64,000 nucleotides of DNA from Halioglobus japonicus (GTDB lineage Bacteria; Pseudomonadota; Gammaproteobacteria; Pseudomonadales; Halieaceae). The stretch is taken from NCBI RefSeq assembly GCF_001983995.1, contig NZ_CP019450.1:3596001-3660000 (forward strand), written 5' to 3'. The stretch's first letter is position 1; every line of letters begins with the position of its first letter. Shown piece by piece: positions 27,917 through 37,196 of the stretch. The translations under genes were made by a program, and so were the position numbers. The notes under the pieces are model-generated. The model saw only the letters and a program-made list of their open reading frames with translations, was not told where the DNA came from and made no database searches.

Positions 27917-28516
27917 TCAGATAATCTGGCGAAACGTCAGGTTAAGCCGTGGGCCGCAGGGCCGATTGAGCTTGCGAATACCGTGTTTCCAGTTGGTCTG
28001 GGTCTGACCGGCCATCACCAGCACACTGCCGTCAGGTAGCGGAATATCCAGCTTGCCGGCCTCGCCCTTGGCGCGCGGCCTGAAGATCAGCTTGCGCTCT
28101 TCTCCCAGGCTCAAGGATGCAATCGTTGGCTGTGGACCGAGCTCCGGCTCATCGTCGGCGTGCAGCCCCATGGAGTCGCGATGATCGCGGTAGTAGTTGA
28201 GTAACACACTGTTAAACGATGCTCCCGTCAACCGCTCAAGGCGGCCGCGCAAATCATCGAGCAACGGTGTCCAGGGTTCCGGCTGATAGGTTTTGCCGGA
28301 ATAACGGTAGCTGGCATTGGCATCGCCGCACCAGGACAGCAGGCGCGGCTGTAAATGGGTCTTACCGAACAGGGTGATGGTTTCCTGCCGCCAGGGGGTA
28401 GCCTCGACCAGCTCCGCCAGCAGGCCAGCGGTGTCCACCTCGGGCCACGGCCGGCGGTACAGGGTTAGCTCGGCGCCTTCAAGCGCCAGGCATTCACCCG
28501 CAGCAGATTCGCCCAC
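27917..28516 (-). CDS. AlkB-like 2-oxoglutarate/Fe(II)-dependent dioxygenase
   Basis: A 199-residue AlkB/ALKBH2-type protein. Iron ligands are in L-H-A-D-D-E-P and W-K-H-G-I-R-K; the 2-oxoglutarate arginine lies in R-L-N-L-T-F-R. N-N-Y-Y-R-D-H-type N-L-L-N-Y-Y-R-D-H precedes them. It would demethylate N1-methyladenine and N3-methylcytosine in DNA or RNA. The GTG start at 28516 and its ribosome-binding G-G-G-A-G come from the copy of the guaA 3'-end repeat, so the island insertion sits immediately upstream. Before insertion the gene probably lay directly downstream of guaA. Confidence 0.9.
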   Translation of the reverse strand: MGESAAGECLALEGAELTLYRRPWPEVDTAGLLAELVEATPWRQETITLFGKTHLQPRLLSWCGDANASYRYSGKTYQPEPWTPLLDDLRGRLERLTGASFNSVLLNYYRDHRDSMGLHADDEPELGPQPTIASLSLGEERKLIFRPRAKGEAGKLDIPLPDGSVLVMAGQTQTNWKHGIRKLNRPCGPRLNLTFRQII

Positions 28517-28518
28517 TC

Positions 28519-28531
28519 ACTCCCACTCAAT
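28519..28531. repeat. Attachment-site direct repeat (distal end of the guaA island)
   Basis: The 13-mer ACTCCCACTCAAT recurs at 31192-31204 in the last codons of guaA. It marks the alkB-proximal boundary of the AT-rich insert. Confidence 0.7.
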
Positions 28532-28700
28532 AGTTACACGATTAAAGAGCCTTGCTACACAAGGGTTTGCGAGCAAAAAATTCTTGTTTACAACATCTTT
28601 GAAACATTTTGTGTTTCGTTTTGCTCTGCTCAATTTACGTAACCATTTTGTTTTCAAAGGTTTAACATTTTTAGTGTTGTGAACATTAAAGCACTGATTT

Positions 28701-30572
28701 CTAGTTGGTTTTCAGAGATTCGCTAGCAAGCAATGTCTTAAGCCTCTCACCCAGCAGTCGGGCGCCAAATGGCGTCAGATGACTTCCATCGTATGAAATC
28801 AAATTTTCCAAGTGGTAATTTGAGCATTGCTCGCTAGAGGGACAGAACAACCCTTGCGTTTCAATATACCGCATGCCATTTGCCTCCACTGCTCTTGCAA
28901 TCTCAGCGTTCAAACTCCGACTATCTTCAATTTCATCCTTACTCCTATAATCACGCTGCCATTTTTCGCTATCGATTTTTCTATATGCTGCGGCTGAAAT
29001 ATCGCCAAACCCTTTTGTCCCAAAAACCGTAACTCTTCCATTGAGACTTGACAAATTTTTCAGCGACGCGTCCATATAACGACCATCAAGCATTCTCCAA
29101 GCAGAAGCTATCCATACCTCATCGGCTTCAGACAATAACTGAAAAAACTTATTGTCAAAGTCGCGCCAGTCAACACAGTTAAAGTTCTGCTGCTCCCTAT
29201 CGCTTTTGTCCTCAACGAATAGTACTCCACAACGGACAGGGATATAAAAACTCGAAAAATCTATATTCTCATTGAGCTGCGCTTCGAATACTGCGTTGAC
29301 GAGATCTTCAGAATGACTATCTCCGACAATTAAAATCTTATGATTATCATTTTCTGAGTCGAAACTTTTGAGCCGAATCTTTCTATGCGTCTCTGTAACG
29401 TAACGTGAGGAGTCAAAGAATGCCTCATAAACTTTCTTTTCGTGTGGCTGGTAAGAGTTCAATCTTCCATCTGTGAAGTGTAGGAACGCTCCGATACAGC
29501 AAAAGACCATAATCGACGAAAGTGATAATCCAAAAACTTGTCTCCGACTGATGGTCTGTCTGTTTCGAAAAGGTCTTTCTATAAATCTCCAGCTGAACCA
29601 CGCTAGTAGCAATGACAAGAGGCACAAGCTCAACAAAACTGGGGGCGACAAGAAATCGAAGTACTTGTATCTAGCAAGTGATAGGATCGGCTGATGCCAC
29701 AAGTAAGCGCTGTAGGAGACTAATCCAATACCTACAATGAATCTGAAACTTAGTAGTCTGCTAACGGTAGTTTCAGGTCTAGCAAAAACGATCACTAATC
29801 CAGTACCAACGGTTGGAACAATGGCGAACAAGCTGGGAAACGGTGTTGTATGATCAAACACAAAGATTGAATACGCTATCAATAGAAGACCAAGCAAGCT
29901 GAGGGTTTCATTCAAAATCTTCCCCTCTACGAACCCTCGCCTTTTCAAGTAAAAAGCAGCGAAAACGCCTATCAACAACTCCCAGCCACGCGTGGGAAGT
30001 AAGAAAAATGTAGCCGAAGGATGCGCATAAGCTCCGAACTCTGCCAACGCTAAGCTAGCGAAGAAAAATAGAAACAAGCTTCCTAAAGTTCGTGCGAGAC
30101 CAAACCGTTTCATAATCAAAAGAAAGATGGGGAAGATAATGTAGAACTGTTCTTCGACAGCTAGGCTCCAAGTATGGAGCAATGGATTCAACTCCGCTGA
30201 CGGTTCAAAATATCCGCTTTTTCGCCAAAAGAGCACATTTGACCAAAAAGTCGACACCGCTAAGATACTCTGCCCAAATAATTTCAAATCGCTTGGAGCA
30301 AACCACAACCAAGCAAAAGAAAGACTTACCGCCATAACAAAAAATAAAGCGGGCAGAATTCGCCGGGCACGTCGCTCATAAAAATTGGCAATGCTGAATT
30401 TATCGTCAGCCATCTCAGAAATAATGATTGTTGTGATTAAGTAACCGCTAATCACAAAAAAAACGTCTACACCGACAAAGCCACCACTAAACAACTCAAA
30501 GCCAGCGTGAAATAGAATTACCGGCACTACTGCCAATGCCCTTAGACCATCAATTTCTGCTCTATATTTCAT
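28701..30572 (-). CDS. OafA/YrhL-type membrane acyltransferase with C-terminal SGNH domain
   Basis: A 623-residue protein. Residues about 1-350 form the Acyltransferase_3 membrane domain, opening R-A-E-I-D-G-L-R-A-L-A-V and continuing with F-V-G-V-D-V-F-F-V-I-S-G-Y-L-I; about ten membrane segments follow. The C-terminal half is an SGNH hydrolase-like domain with G-D-S-H-S (nucleophile block) and D-G-S-H-L-T-P-F-G (Asp/His pair). Such proteins O-acetylate lipopolysaccharide, capsule or peptidoglycan sugars. Codon and base use are far more AT-rich than the neighbours, marking it as acquired cargo, likely altering surface polysaccharide. Confidence 0.9.
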   Translation of the reverse strand: MKYRAEIDGLRALAVVPVILFHAGFELFSGGFVGVDVFFVISGYLITTIIISEMADDKFSIANFYERRARRILPALFFVMAVSLSFAWLWFAPSDLKLFGQSILAVSTFWSNVLFWRKSGYFEPSAELNPLLHTWSLAVEEQFYIIFPIFLLIMKRFGLARTLGSLFLFFFASLALAEFGAYAHPSATFFLLPTRGWELLIGVFAAFYLKRRGFVEGKILNETLSLLGLLLIAYSIFVFDHTTPFPSLFAIVPTVGTGLVIVFARPETTVSRLLSFRFIVGIGLVSYSAYLWHQPILSLARYKYFDFLSPPVLLSLCLLSLLLAWFSWRFIERPFRNRQTISRRQVFGLSLSSIMVFCCIGAFLHFTDGRLNSYQPHEKKVYEAFFDSSRYVTETHRKIRLKSFDSENDNHKILIVGDSHSEDLVNAVFEAQLNENIDFSSFYIPVRCGVLFVEDKSDREQQNFNCVDWRDFDNKFFQLLSEADEVWIASAWRMLDGRYMDASLKNLSSLNGRVTVFGTKGFGDISAAAYRKIDSEKWQRDYRSKDEIEDSRSLNAEIARAVEANGMRYIETQGLFCPSSEQCSNYHLENLISYDGSHLTPFGARLLGERLKTLLASESLKTN

Positions 30573-30594
30573 ATTACGAGGTTACGACAGTCAC

Positions 30595-30953
30595 TTAATG
30601 CCCTACTCCAAATGTGCCTTTCTCTACTGCTTCAATGTTGGCTTGTGCCTTGTTCAACGACTTGTGCGTGTTAGTACGAATGCTCTGCTTTCTTCGTGTT
30701 CGTTGCTCAAAAGTCTTAACGTAGCCTTATCAATCGCACTCGCTTTGTCCTTAGTTCGCAGACTCTTTTGATAGTACTTGTCAGCATCGCCGACGTACGC
30801 ACGCATATGCCAAATGCCACCACTCTTTGCTGTTTGAAAGATGGTGACTGCGTCATTGCAGATTTTGGTTTTGTTGCGGTAGAACAACTGATTGTCGGTG
30901 TCAGAATTTTGCTGTGTGTCTTCAAGTTCTCGCTTCTCAAAGTCGACAGCCAA
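30595..30953 (-). pseudogene. Internally deleted tyrosine integrase of the guaA island
   Basis: The first frame (ATG at 30953) encodes 99 residues resembling the N-terminal part of phage-type integrases: I-W-H-M-R-A-Y-V then Y-Y-Q-K-S-L-R-T-K-D-K-A-S-A-I-D-K-A. It ends out of frame at 30654. A second frame continues with N-T-H-K-S-L-N-K-A-Q-A-N-I-E-A-V-E-K-G to a stop at 30595, which looks like an integrase C terminus. The catalytic R-H-R-Y domain between them is missing. It sits next to guaA as integrases of such islands normally do. Confidence 0.65.
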
Positions 30954-31089
30954 TACTTACCCTCTGTTCATAGTAACGCTCCTTTTCTAAGTCACTATGA
31001 ACATTATGGACTTGGGTGTGGAGCGTATCCACTTCAAGCATTGTAATATCAGATACTTGATACACCTACGATTTTCAGTAGCGGCACGT

Positions 31090-31148
31090 GTTTACAAGTT
31101 TGTTTACAAAAAACCACTCAAAAATGGGTGTTTTCAAGTAGTTTACAA
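31090..31148. repeat. Clustered GTTTACAA repeats near the guaA end of the island
   Basis: GTTTACAA occurs at 31090, 31102 and 31141, with a one-base variant (GTTTTCAA) at 31130. A further copy lies near the other island end at 28586. Clustered short repeats just inside attachment sites are typical of integrase arm-binding sites, but this reading is an inference. Confidence 0.45.
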
Positions 31149-31189
31149 GTGGTAAAAGTCAGTAAAAATGGGCCTTACAGCCCATGTCA

Positions 31190-32767
31190 CTACTCCCACT
31201 CAATCGTCGCAGGCGGCTTGGAGCTGACGTCGTAGGTCACCCGTGAAACACCAGAGATCTCATTGATGATCCGGTTCGACACGTGCTCGAGCAGATCGTA
31301 GGGCAGGTGTGCCCAACGCGCCGTCATGAAGTCCACGGTTTCAACGGCACGAAGTGCGATGACGTATTCGTAGCGGCGCGCATCGCCGACCACACCCACC
31401 GATTTTACGGGGAGAAATACCGCAAATGCCTGGCTGGTTTTCTCGTACCAACCGGATTTGTGCAGTTCGCTGATGAAGATATCGTCCGCCAGACGCAGCA
31501 GGTCAGCGTACTCCTTCTTGACCTCACCGAGTATGCGGACACCCAGACCGGGGCCCGGGAACGGGTGGCGGTACACCATGTCATAGGGCAGGCCCAGCTC
31601 AAGACCGATCTGACGAACTTCGTCCTTGAACAATTCGCGCAGCGGCTCTACCAACTCGAAGCTCATGTCCTCGGGCAGGCCACCTACGTTGTGGTGCGAT
31701 TTGATCACATGGGCCTTGCCGGTCTTGGCGCCTGCGGACTCAATTACGTCGGGGTAAATCGTGCCCTGTGCCAGCCACTTCACATCCTGCAGTTTGGCAG
31801 CTTCCGCATCGAACACATCGATAAAGGTATTGCCAATGATCTTGCGCTTGGCTTCCGGGTCCGCCTCGCCCGCCAGCTTGCCGAGGAACAAATCTTCAGC
31901 GTCAGCGCGGATGACCTTCACCCCCATATTATTGGCGAACATTTCCATTACTGCGTCGCCCTCGTTAAGGCGCAGCAGGCCGTTGTCCACAAATACGCAG
32001 GTCAACTGCTCGCCAATAGCCCGGTGCAGCAGCGCTGCTACCACTGAGGAGTCGACACCGCCGGACAAGCCCAGCAGCACTTTGTCGGTGCCCACGGTTT
32101 CGCGCACCCGCGCAATGGCATCCTCGACAATGTTGGCCGGCGTCCACAGCACCTCACAGCCGCATAGCTCCAGCACGAAGTGCTCAAAGATGCGCTTGCC
32201 CTGGTGGGTATGCGTGACTTCCGGGTGGAACTGAATACCGAAGAAAGGTTTCTCTTTATGGGCCATGCCGGCAATCGGGCAGCTGTCGGTTTCTGCGGTG
32301 AGCTCGAAATCGGCTGGCAGCTCAACCACCTTGTCGCCGTGGCTCATCCACACATCCATCAGGGCGCGACCCTGATCATCAATGTGGTCGCGAATATCGT
32401 GCAACAGGCCGCCATTACCGACGTGGCGAATCTGGGCGTAACCAAACTCGGATACATCCGAGCCCTGAACCCTGCCGCCGAACTGCTCGGCCATGGTTTG
32501 CATGCCGTAGCAAATACCGAGTACCGGCACCCCGAGTTCAAACACCAGCGCCGGTGCACGTGGTGATGCCTCGGCCGCCACGGATTCCGGACCGCCCGAC
32601 AAAATAATGCCCTGGGGGTTGTACTCGTGAATGTCCTCGTCGCTCATGTCCCAGGCGCGTATCTCGCTATACACACCGACTTCACGCACGCGGCGTGCGA
32701 TCAGCTGGGTGTACTGGGAACCGAAATCGAGGATAAGAATTTTCTGGGCGTGAATATCTGCGCTCAT
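31190..32767 (-). CDS. guaA: GMP synthase (glutamine-hydrolysing)
   Basis: A 525-residue enzyme that aminates XMP to GMP. The N-terminal class I GATase has nucleophile motif G-I-C-Y-G-M-Q and F-H-P-E-V. The ATP-pyrophosphatase domain has the P-loop L-S-G-G-V-D-S-S, and the C-terminal dimerisation domain ends P-P-A-T-I-E-W-E. The last codons form the attachment site of the island downstream, and the insertion kept the reading frame intact. It follows guaB by about 80 bp with a terminator-like hairpin between. Confidence 0.97.
   Translation of the reverse strand: MSADIHAQKILILDFGSQYTQLIARRVREVGVYSEIRAWDMSDEDIHEYNPQGIILSGGPESVAAEASPRAPALVFELGVPVLGICYGMQTMAEQFGGRVQGSDVSEFGYAQIRHVGNGGLLHDIRDHIDDQGRALMDVWMSHGDKVVELPADFELTAETDSCPIAGMAHKEKPFFGIQFHPEVTHTHQGKRIFEHFVLELCGCEVLWTPANIVEDAIARVRETVGTDKVLLGLSGGVDSSVVAALLHRAIGEQLTCVFVDNGLLRLNEGDAVMEMFANNMGVKVIRADAEDLFLGKLAGEADPEAKRKIIGNTFIDVFDAEAAKLQDVKWLAQGTIYPDVIESAGAKTGKAHVIKSHHNVGGLPEDMSFELVEPLRELFKDEVRQIGLELGLPYDMVYRHPFPGPGLGVRILGEVKKEYADLLRLADDIFISELHKSGWYEKTSQAFAVFLPVKSVGVVGDARRYEYVIALRAVETVDFMTARWAHLPYDLLEHVSNRIINEISGVSRVTYDVSSKPPATIEWE
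31192..31204. repeat. Attachment-site direct repeat within the guaA 3' end
   Basis: Second copy of ACTCCCACTCAAT, covering codons for the terminal I-E-W-E of GuaA. Pairs with 28519-28531. Confidence 0.7.
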
Positions 32768-32815
32768 GCTGCTTCCTGTTTATTCATTCTGGCCACGACG
32801 TCAGGCGTGGTAGGC

Positions 32816-32843
32816 CACAAACAAAATGGGGCCCGCAGGCCCC
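32816..32843 (-). terminator. Terminator-like hairpin between guaB and guaA
   Basis: Minus-strand GGGGCC-TGCG-GGCCCC followed by ATTTTGTTTGT, five bases past the guaB stop. It could give partial termination and so set the guaB:guaA ratio, or act as a full terminator. Confidence 0.6.
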
Positions 32844-32848
32844 GTGAT

Positions 32849-34318
32849 TTAGCGCACCGGATAATTCGGTGCTTCTTTGGTAATCGACACATCGTGGACA
32901 TGGCTCTCTGACATGCCCGCTGCAGTGACCCGGGCAAACTCGGGGCGGGAACGCATGGTTTCCATATCGACACTGCCGGTGTAGCCCATGGCAGCACGCA
33001 CGCCACCCATCAGCTGGTGAATAATGGCTGTCACCGGACCCTTGTAAGGTACCCGACCTTCAATGCCCTCGGGCACCAGCTTCTCAGCGCCCTTGCTGGA
33101 ATCCTGGAAGTAGCGGTCCGAGGACCCCTGGGTCTGGGACATGGCGCCGAGTGACCCCATACCGCGATATGCCTTATAGGTACGCCCCTGATAGAGCTCG
33201 ACTTCGCCCGGCGCCTCTTCGGTACCGGCGAACATGCTACCCATCATCACCGAGTGCGCACCGGCGACATAGGCCTTGGCGATGTCACCCGAGAAGCGGA
33301 TGCCACCGTCGGCAATCAGCGGTACATCGCGATCTGCGAGGGCTTCGGCCACATTGGCGATAGCTGAGATCTGCGGTACACCGATACCGGTGACAATCCG
33401 GGTTGTACAAATAGAACCGGGGCCGATACCCACCTTGACCGCATCTGCGCCGGCATCCGCGAGCGCTATTGCCGCGGCACCCGTGGCAATGTTGCCGCCG
33501 ATCACCTGAATCGAGGGATAGCCATCCTTGATCATGCGCACGCGTTCAATCACATTCTTGGAGTGCCCGTGGGCGGTATCCACCACGAGCACGTCCACGC
33601 CCGCACCGATCAGCGCTGCGACCCGGTCATCAGTATCGGGACTGGTGCCGACCGAGGCGCCCACGCGGAGCTGACCGTAGGAATCCTTACAGGCGTCCGG
33701 AAAACTCTCGGCCTTGTCGAAGTCCTTCACGGTAATCATGCCGCACAGGTCAAAATTGTCGTTCACCACCAGGATCTTCTCGATCCGGTGCTGGTGCAGC
33801 AGGCCCTGTACTTCGGCAGAACTCGCCCCTTCTTTGACGGTAACCAGCTTATCGCGGGGCGTCATGATATCGGAGACCAGCTTGGTGTGATCTGATTCAA
33901 AGCGCAGATCGCGGCGGGTCACAATACCGACCAGATCTTCGCCATTGAGTACCGGCACCCCGGAAATACCGTGGGAATTGGTCAGCTTTAGCAGCTCTGA
34001 AATCGTGGCCGACTGCTGAATCGTAATGGGATCCTTAACAACACCGCTTTCGAACTTCTTGACCCGGCGGACCTGTTCAGCCTGCTCCTCAATGGTCATG
34101 CTCTTGTGGATAATGCCGATACCGCCTTCCTGGGCCATGGCAATGGCCAGGCGGTGCTCGGTAACGGTATCCATGGCGGCGGAAATCAGCGGGATATTGA
34201 GCTCAATTTCGCGGGTGAGGCGGGACTTCAGTGAGACATCGGTTGCGACGACCTCCGAGTACCCGGGCAGCAGCAGTACATCGTCGAAAGTGAGGGCTTC
34301 CTGGGCAATTCGCAACAT
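32849..34318 (-). CDS. guaB: IMP dehydrogenase
   Basis: A 489-residue enzyme that oxidises IMP to XMP with NAD+, the committed step to GMP. The TIM barrel opens [11 protein letters not shown] and is interrupted by two CBS domains (about 95-210). It carries the catalytic cysteine loop G-S-I-C-T-T-R and the flap segment with R-x-G-M-G-S-L-G. It is divergent from xseA and precedes guaA, the usual gammaproteobacterial order. Confidence 0.97.
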   Translation of the reverse strand: MLRIAQEALTFDDVLLLPGYSEVVATDVSLKSRLTREIELNIPLISAAMDTVTEHRLAIAMAQEGGIGIIHKSMTIEEQAEQVRRVKKFESGVVKDPITIQQSATISELLKLTNSHGISGVPVLNGEDLVGIVTRRDLRFESDHTKLVSDIMTPRDKLVTVKEGASSAEVQGLLHQHRIEKILVVNDNFDLCGMITVKDFDKAESFPDACKDSYGQLRVGASVGTSPDTDDRVAALIGAGVDVLVVDTAHGHSKNVIERVRMIKDGYPSIQVIGGNIATGAAAIALADAGADAVKVGIGPGSICTTRIVTGIGVPQISAIANVAEALADRDVPLIADGGIRFSGDIAKAYVAGAHSVMMGSMFAGTEEAPGEVELYQGRTYKAYRGMGSLGAMSQTQGSSDRYFQDSSKGAEKLVPEGIEGRVPYKGPVTAIIHQLMGGVRAAMGYTGSVDMETMRSRPEFARVTAAGMSESHVHDVSITKEAPNYPVR

Positions 34319-34357
34319 AGGAGGGTCTCCGGCTGGCGGGGTTGAGGTAAACGTGCA

Positions 34358-34386
34358 ATTATAAAACTTTGGTGTCCCTCCCGTAA
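34358..34386 (-). promoter_or_regulatory. Putative guaB promoter
   Basis: Minus-strand TTACGG (34381-34386), 17-base spacer, TATAAT (34358-34363), ending 40 bp before the guaB ATG. It has the same -35 hexamer and spacing as the purL candidate. Confidence 0.6.
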
Positions 34387-34399
34387 ATAGAAGTACAAC

Positions 34400-35773
34400 T
34401 TGTCGAACCCTTTTAACAACGTCCCTGAACCGGTCACGCTGACGGTCAGCCAGCTCAATCGCCAGGCCCGTTCACTGCTGGAAAGCCATTTTGACTTTGT
34501 CTGGGTCGAGGGCGAGATCAGCAACTTCGCGGCCCCCTCCTCCGGCCACTGGTACTTCTCGCTTAAAGACGGCAATGCCCAGGTACGCTGCGCCATGTTC
34601 CGTGGCCGCAACCAGCGCCTGCGCTTCCGCCCGGAAAATGGCGACCATATCCGCCTGCGCTGCCGGGTTTCGCTCTACGAGGGGCGCGGGGAATTCCAGC
34701 TGATTGCCGAACACATGGAGCTGGCCGGTGCCGGTGCACTGCAGGCGGCCTTCGAAAAGCTTAAAGCCAAACTCCTGGCAGAGGGCCTGTTCGACGCCGA
34801 TCGCAAGCAGCCGCTGCCGGAAAGCGTGTCTCATCTGGGCGTCATCACGTCCCCCACTGGTGCCGCCATCCACGACATTCTCACGGTCCTGGAACGCCGC
34901 TGCCCCGCGATTGAAGTCAGCATTCTGCCGGTGGCCGTACAGGGCGACAGCGCCGCTCCGGAAATTGTCGCTGCCATTGAGCGCGCCAATCGCCTCCACG
35001 AAGCGGGCGACGTCCAGCTCGACGCGCTCATCGTCGGCCGCGGCGGCGGTTCGCTGGAGGACCTCTGGGCCTTTAATGAGGAGATCGTGGCCCGGGCAAT
35101 TGCCGCCAGCAAACTGCCGATTGTCTCCGCGGTGGGCCACGAGGTGGATTTTTCCATCGCCGACATGGTGGCCGACCAGCGCGCCCCCACCCCCTCGGCC
35201 GCCGCCGAGATGCTGAGCCCGGATCAGCGCGAGCAAATGGCGCGCCTGAAAAAGCTGGAAGCGGACCTGGTACGCCTGATGCGCCGCAAGCTGGCCGACG
35301 CCCAGACTCGACTAGATCACCTGCGCGCCCGCCTGAAGCACCCTGGCGCCCAACTGCGCGAGCAATCGCAGCGCCTGGACGACCTGGAACAACGCCTCAT
35401 CCTCGCCCAGAAGAACCTGCTGGCCCGCAAAAAGAACGAGTTGGCACTGCTGGAATCCCGGCTGCACGCGAATTCACCACTACCCCGCATCCAGCAAATG
35501 CAGAAAGACCTGACCGTCAGCCAACAGCGCCTGGAAGGCGCCATGCAAACCAAACTGGCCGACGCCCGCAATCGCCTCGCCCACCTGGCGCAAATGCTCG
35601 ACTCACTCAGCCCACTGGCCACCCTGGCCCGTGGATACGCCATTGTCACTGACGCCGACGGCAAGGTCGTCACAGACGCATCCTCGGTTGCAAAAGGCAC
35701 TTCGCTTACGACCCGGTTGGCGTCGGGGAGCCTTGAGGTCACTGTCGACTCAGTTTCTGAAAAGGACTCTTGA
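34400..35773 (+). CDS. xseA: Exodeoxyribonuclease VII large subunit
   Basis: A 457-residue nuclease subunit starting at TTG (S-N-P-F-N-N-V). The N-terminal OB fold (W-V-E-G-E-I-S-N-F) is followed by the catalytic region (G-V-I-T-S-P-x-G-A-A-I-x-D-I and [15 protein letters not shown]). A long coiled coil and a short C-terminal beta segment (L-A-R-G-Y-A-I-V-T) complete it. With XseB it degrades single-stranded DNA in both directions. The small subunit gene is not in this window. It is divergent from guaB. Confidence 0.96.
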   Translation: MSNPFNNVPEPVTLTVSQLNRQARSLLESHFDFVWVEGEISNFAAPSSGHWYFSLKDGNAQVRCAMFRGRNQRLRFRPENGDHIRLRCRVSLYEGRGEFQLIAEHMELAGAGALQAAFEKLKAKLLAEGLFDADRKQPLPESVSHLGVITSPTGAAIHDILTVLERRCPAIEVSILPVAVQGDSAAPEIVAAIERANRLHEAGDVQLDALIVGRGGGSLEDLWAFNEEIVARAIAASKLPIVSAVGHEVDFSIADMVADQRAPTPSAAAEMLSPDQREQMARLKKLEADLVRLMRRKLADAQTRLDHLRARLKHPGAQLREQSQRLDDLEQRLILAQKNLLARKKNELALLESRLHANSPLPRIQQMQKDLTVSQQRLEGAMQTKLADARNRLAHLAQMLDSLSPLATLARGYAIVTDADGKVVTDASSVAKGTSLTTRLASGSLEVTVDSVSEKDS

Positions 35774-36001
35774 TTCGTTTGTCGTTTTCTCAACCCTCCG
35801 GGAGTGAGAACTCGTATACCTACCCCCCTAGAACAGCTCATGATTTATCAGGGTTTAGGACGGTAGGGGGGGGCTCTCCTGCTTCTGGCACCGTGCTCAA
35901 CTAGCGGGCCCTCTAAGCGTGCTCCGACCAGCTTATCAACCATTGTCACCGACTAGCCAGAGCCACATGCAAATCCATAATTACGTCGCTCTTTACCCGA
36001 C
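35774..36001. other. Gene-free stretch after xseA with two stem-loops
   Basis: TTCTCA (35787-35792) pairs with TGAGAA (35805-35810) in a short hairpin just after the xseA stop. A wider inverted pair CCCCCCTA (near 35824) and TAGGGGGG (near 35864) follows. Neither has a U-run. No gene or further motif was recognised up to the first hairpin element at 36002. Confidence 0.4.
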
Positions 36002-36118
36002 GGCACTGGAAACTGGAAGTTTGCCCCAAAACCGCTGCAAGGCCATCCATGGCGCGCTTCGGCGTACGCCATCCATGGCTCCCGACGATTTTGGAGCAAA
36101 CTTCCAGCTCCCAGTGCC
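36002..36118 (-). repeat. Hairpin element, type A copy 2 (reverse orientation)
   Basis: Arms 36002-36034 and 36086-36118 match as inverted repeats at 29 of 33 positions. Read in core-sense direction (minus strand), all four mismatches are G-U pairs, so the RNA stem would be continuous. The 51-bp core (36035-36085) differs from copy 1 at four positions. Total length is 117 bp, the same as copy 1, though the arm sequences are unrelated. Confidence 0.85.
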
Positions 36119-36162
36119 TGAAATAGTTAGCGGATCTTGGGGCTAATCACTGTACGAGGGGC

Positions 36163-36283
36163 TGCGGCTGTTAAGGCCTTCTGAAATCGTCGGGAGGCAG
36201 GGATGGCGCGGCCGGCGTTCCGGGACGCCGAAACGACCACATGGATGTGCTTGTAGTGGTTTCAGAAGGCCTGAACAGACGCA
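36163..36283 (+). repeat. Hairpin element, type B copy 1
   Basis: Arms of 27 nt (36163-36189 and 36257-36283) pair with about three mismatches. The 67-bp core (36190-36256; TCGGGAGGCAGGGATGGCG start, GTGCTTGTAG end) is close to the core at 61841-61908 in reverse orientation. Type B shares with type A the boundary GAAATCGTCGG, the GGATGGCG box, and the closing GGTTTC. It lies 45 bp from the type A copy, head to head. Confidence 0.82.
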
Positions 36284-36305
36284 TGCATCGGCCATTCTAG
36301 AGCAC

Positions 36306-36344
36306 AAAAAAAAGCCCCGACCTGCTTAACAGACCGGGGCTTTT
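36306..36344 (-). terminator. Rho-independent terminator of the Crp-family gene (usable in both directions)
   Basis: Stem AGCCCCGG/TCGGGGCT with loop, followed on the minus strand by an unbroken T8 and on the plus strand by TTTT. It ends 17 bp past the stop of the regulator gene. Confidence 0.85.
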
Positions 36345-36360
36345 ATCGGCTACGGCTAAC

Positions 36361-37008
36361 TCAGTACTTAGCCGGCAACCGGGTGTTAATAATGATATGG
36401 CGACCCTCAAAGCGGATGTACTCACCGATGGTGAGATCCTTGAGAATGCGGGCAACCATCTCGCGGGAGGCACCGACGCGGTCGGCGATATCCTGCTGCG
36501 TAAGCTTCTCGGGGATGTAGAGCGTGCCGTCACCGCGCTCTTCCGAGAGATCCATCAGCACGTTGGCAACACGGCCGTAGACATCCTGCAGGGCGAGGCT
36601 CTTAACATCGGCGGTCAGTTTGCGGACGCGCGCGGCGAGATTCTTAACCAGCTGGCGGCCAATGTTGGGATGCTCGTCGAGGACGCGGTTGAAGTCTTCC
36701 TTGTAGATGATGCAGAAAGAGGACTTCTCGACCGTGCGCACTGAAGCAGAGCGGGTGGAGTCATCGAGCAGAGCCAGCTCGCCGAAATAATCGCCGGCGC
36801 CCTGGGTGTTCATAATGAATTCTTTGCCGTTCTTGTCCGAGCAGTAAACCTTGACCTTGCCAGTCTCGATGACGAACAGCGAGTCGGCAGGATCGTTCTC
36901 GTGGATCACGACAGTATTCTTGGGGAAGGATCGACTGGTGCTGCTCGCAGCGAGCGCCTCCAGTTCTTCTGCTGAGAGCCCCTGAAAGATTTCAACTTGC
37001 TGCAACAT
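36361..37008 (-). CDS. Crp/Fnr-family transcriptional regulator
   Basis: A 215-residue regulator. An N-terminal cyclic-nucleotide-binding beta roll includes the phosphate-binding cassette region F-G-E-L-A-L-L-D-D-S-T-R-S-A-S-V, which keeps the G-E-L and R-S of Crp. A dimer helix and a C-terminal Crp-type HTH (T-Q-Q-D-I-A-D-R-V-G-A-S-R-E-M-V-A-R-I-L) follow. No cysteine cluster of Fnr type is present. Divergent transcription from a class III nucleotide cyclase gene makes cAMP or cGMP the obvious candidate ligand. Related to Crp/Vfr, but I do not assign a symbol. Confidence 0.88.
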   Translation of the reverse strand: MLQQVEIFQGLSAEELEALAASSTSRSFPKNTVVIHENDPADSLFVIETGKVKVYCSDKNGKEFIMNTQGAGDYFGELALLDDSTRSASVRTVEKSSFCIIYKEDFNRVLDEHPNIGRQLVKNLAARVRKLTADVKSLALQDVYGRVANVLMDLSEERGDGTLYIPEKLTQQDIADRVGASREMVARILKDLTIGEYIRFEGRHIIINTRLPAKY

Positions 37009-37140
37009 TGCGTAACCGGTTCCTTGCTTAGCTTGTCCCTAAAAGCTATGCGAACAATAGTAACCTATGTTTCTATTAAAAGCGCACTTTTCGGCCAAAA
37101 AAACACCCTGACATTAACGCTGAGACGAACAAAAACTCCG

Positions 37141-37169
37141 TTTCCTCAATCCGATTCACAATTTATACT
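37141..37169 (+). promoter_or_regulatory. Putative promoter of the cyclase-response regulator-kinase operon
   Basis: TATACT (37164-37169) with TTTCCT 17 bases upstream, about 28 bp before the GTG start. The -35 is weak, which would fit an activated promoter. No clear Crp palindrome was recognised by eye. Confidence 0.4.
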
Positions 37170-37196
37170 GGAAACCCTTAACCATAAGGACCGCCT

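Larger units (their letters stand above)
28519..31204. mobile_element. Small genomic-island remnant integrated in the 3' end of guaA
   Basis: About 2.7 kb of distinctly AT-rich DNA between two copies of a 13-bp guaA-end repeat. It contains an acyltransferase gene and a broken tyrosine-integrase gene adjacent to guaA. The 3' end of guaA is an established integration hotspot for genomic islands. The element can no longer mobilise itself because its integrase lacks a catalytic domain. Confidence 0.75.

Noticed and set aside
35919..36146. A 75-codon frame in the xseA gap
   Set aside because: It is largely a translation of the type A hairpin element, and the same peptide-like string recurs in other type A copies for that reason.
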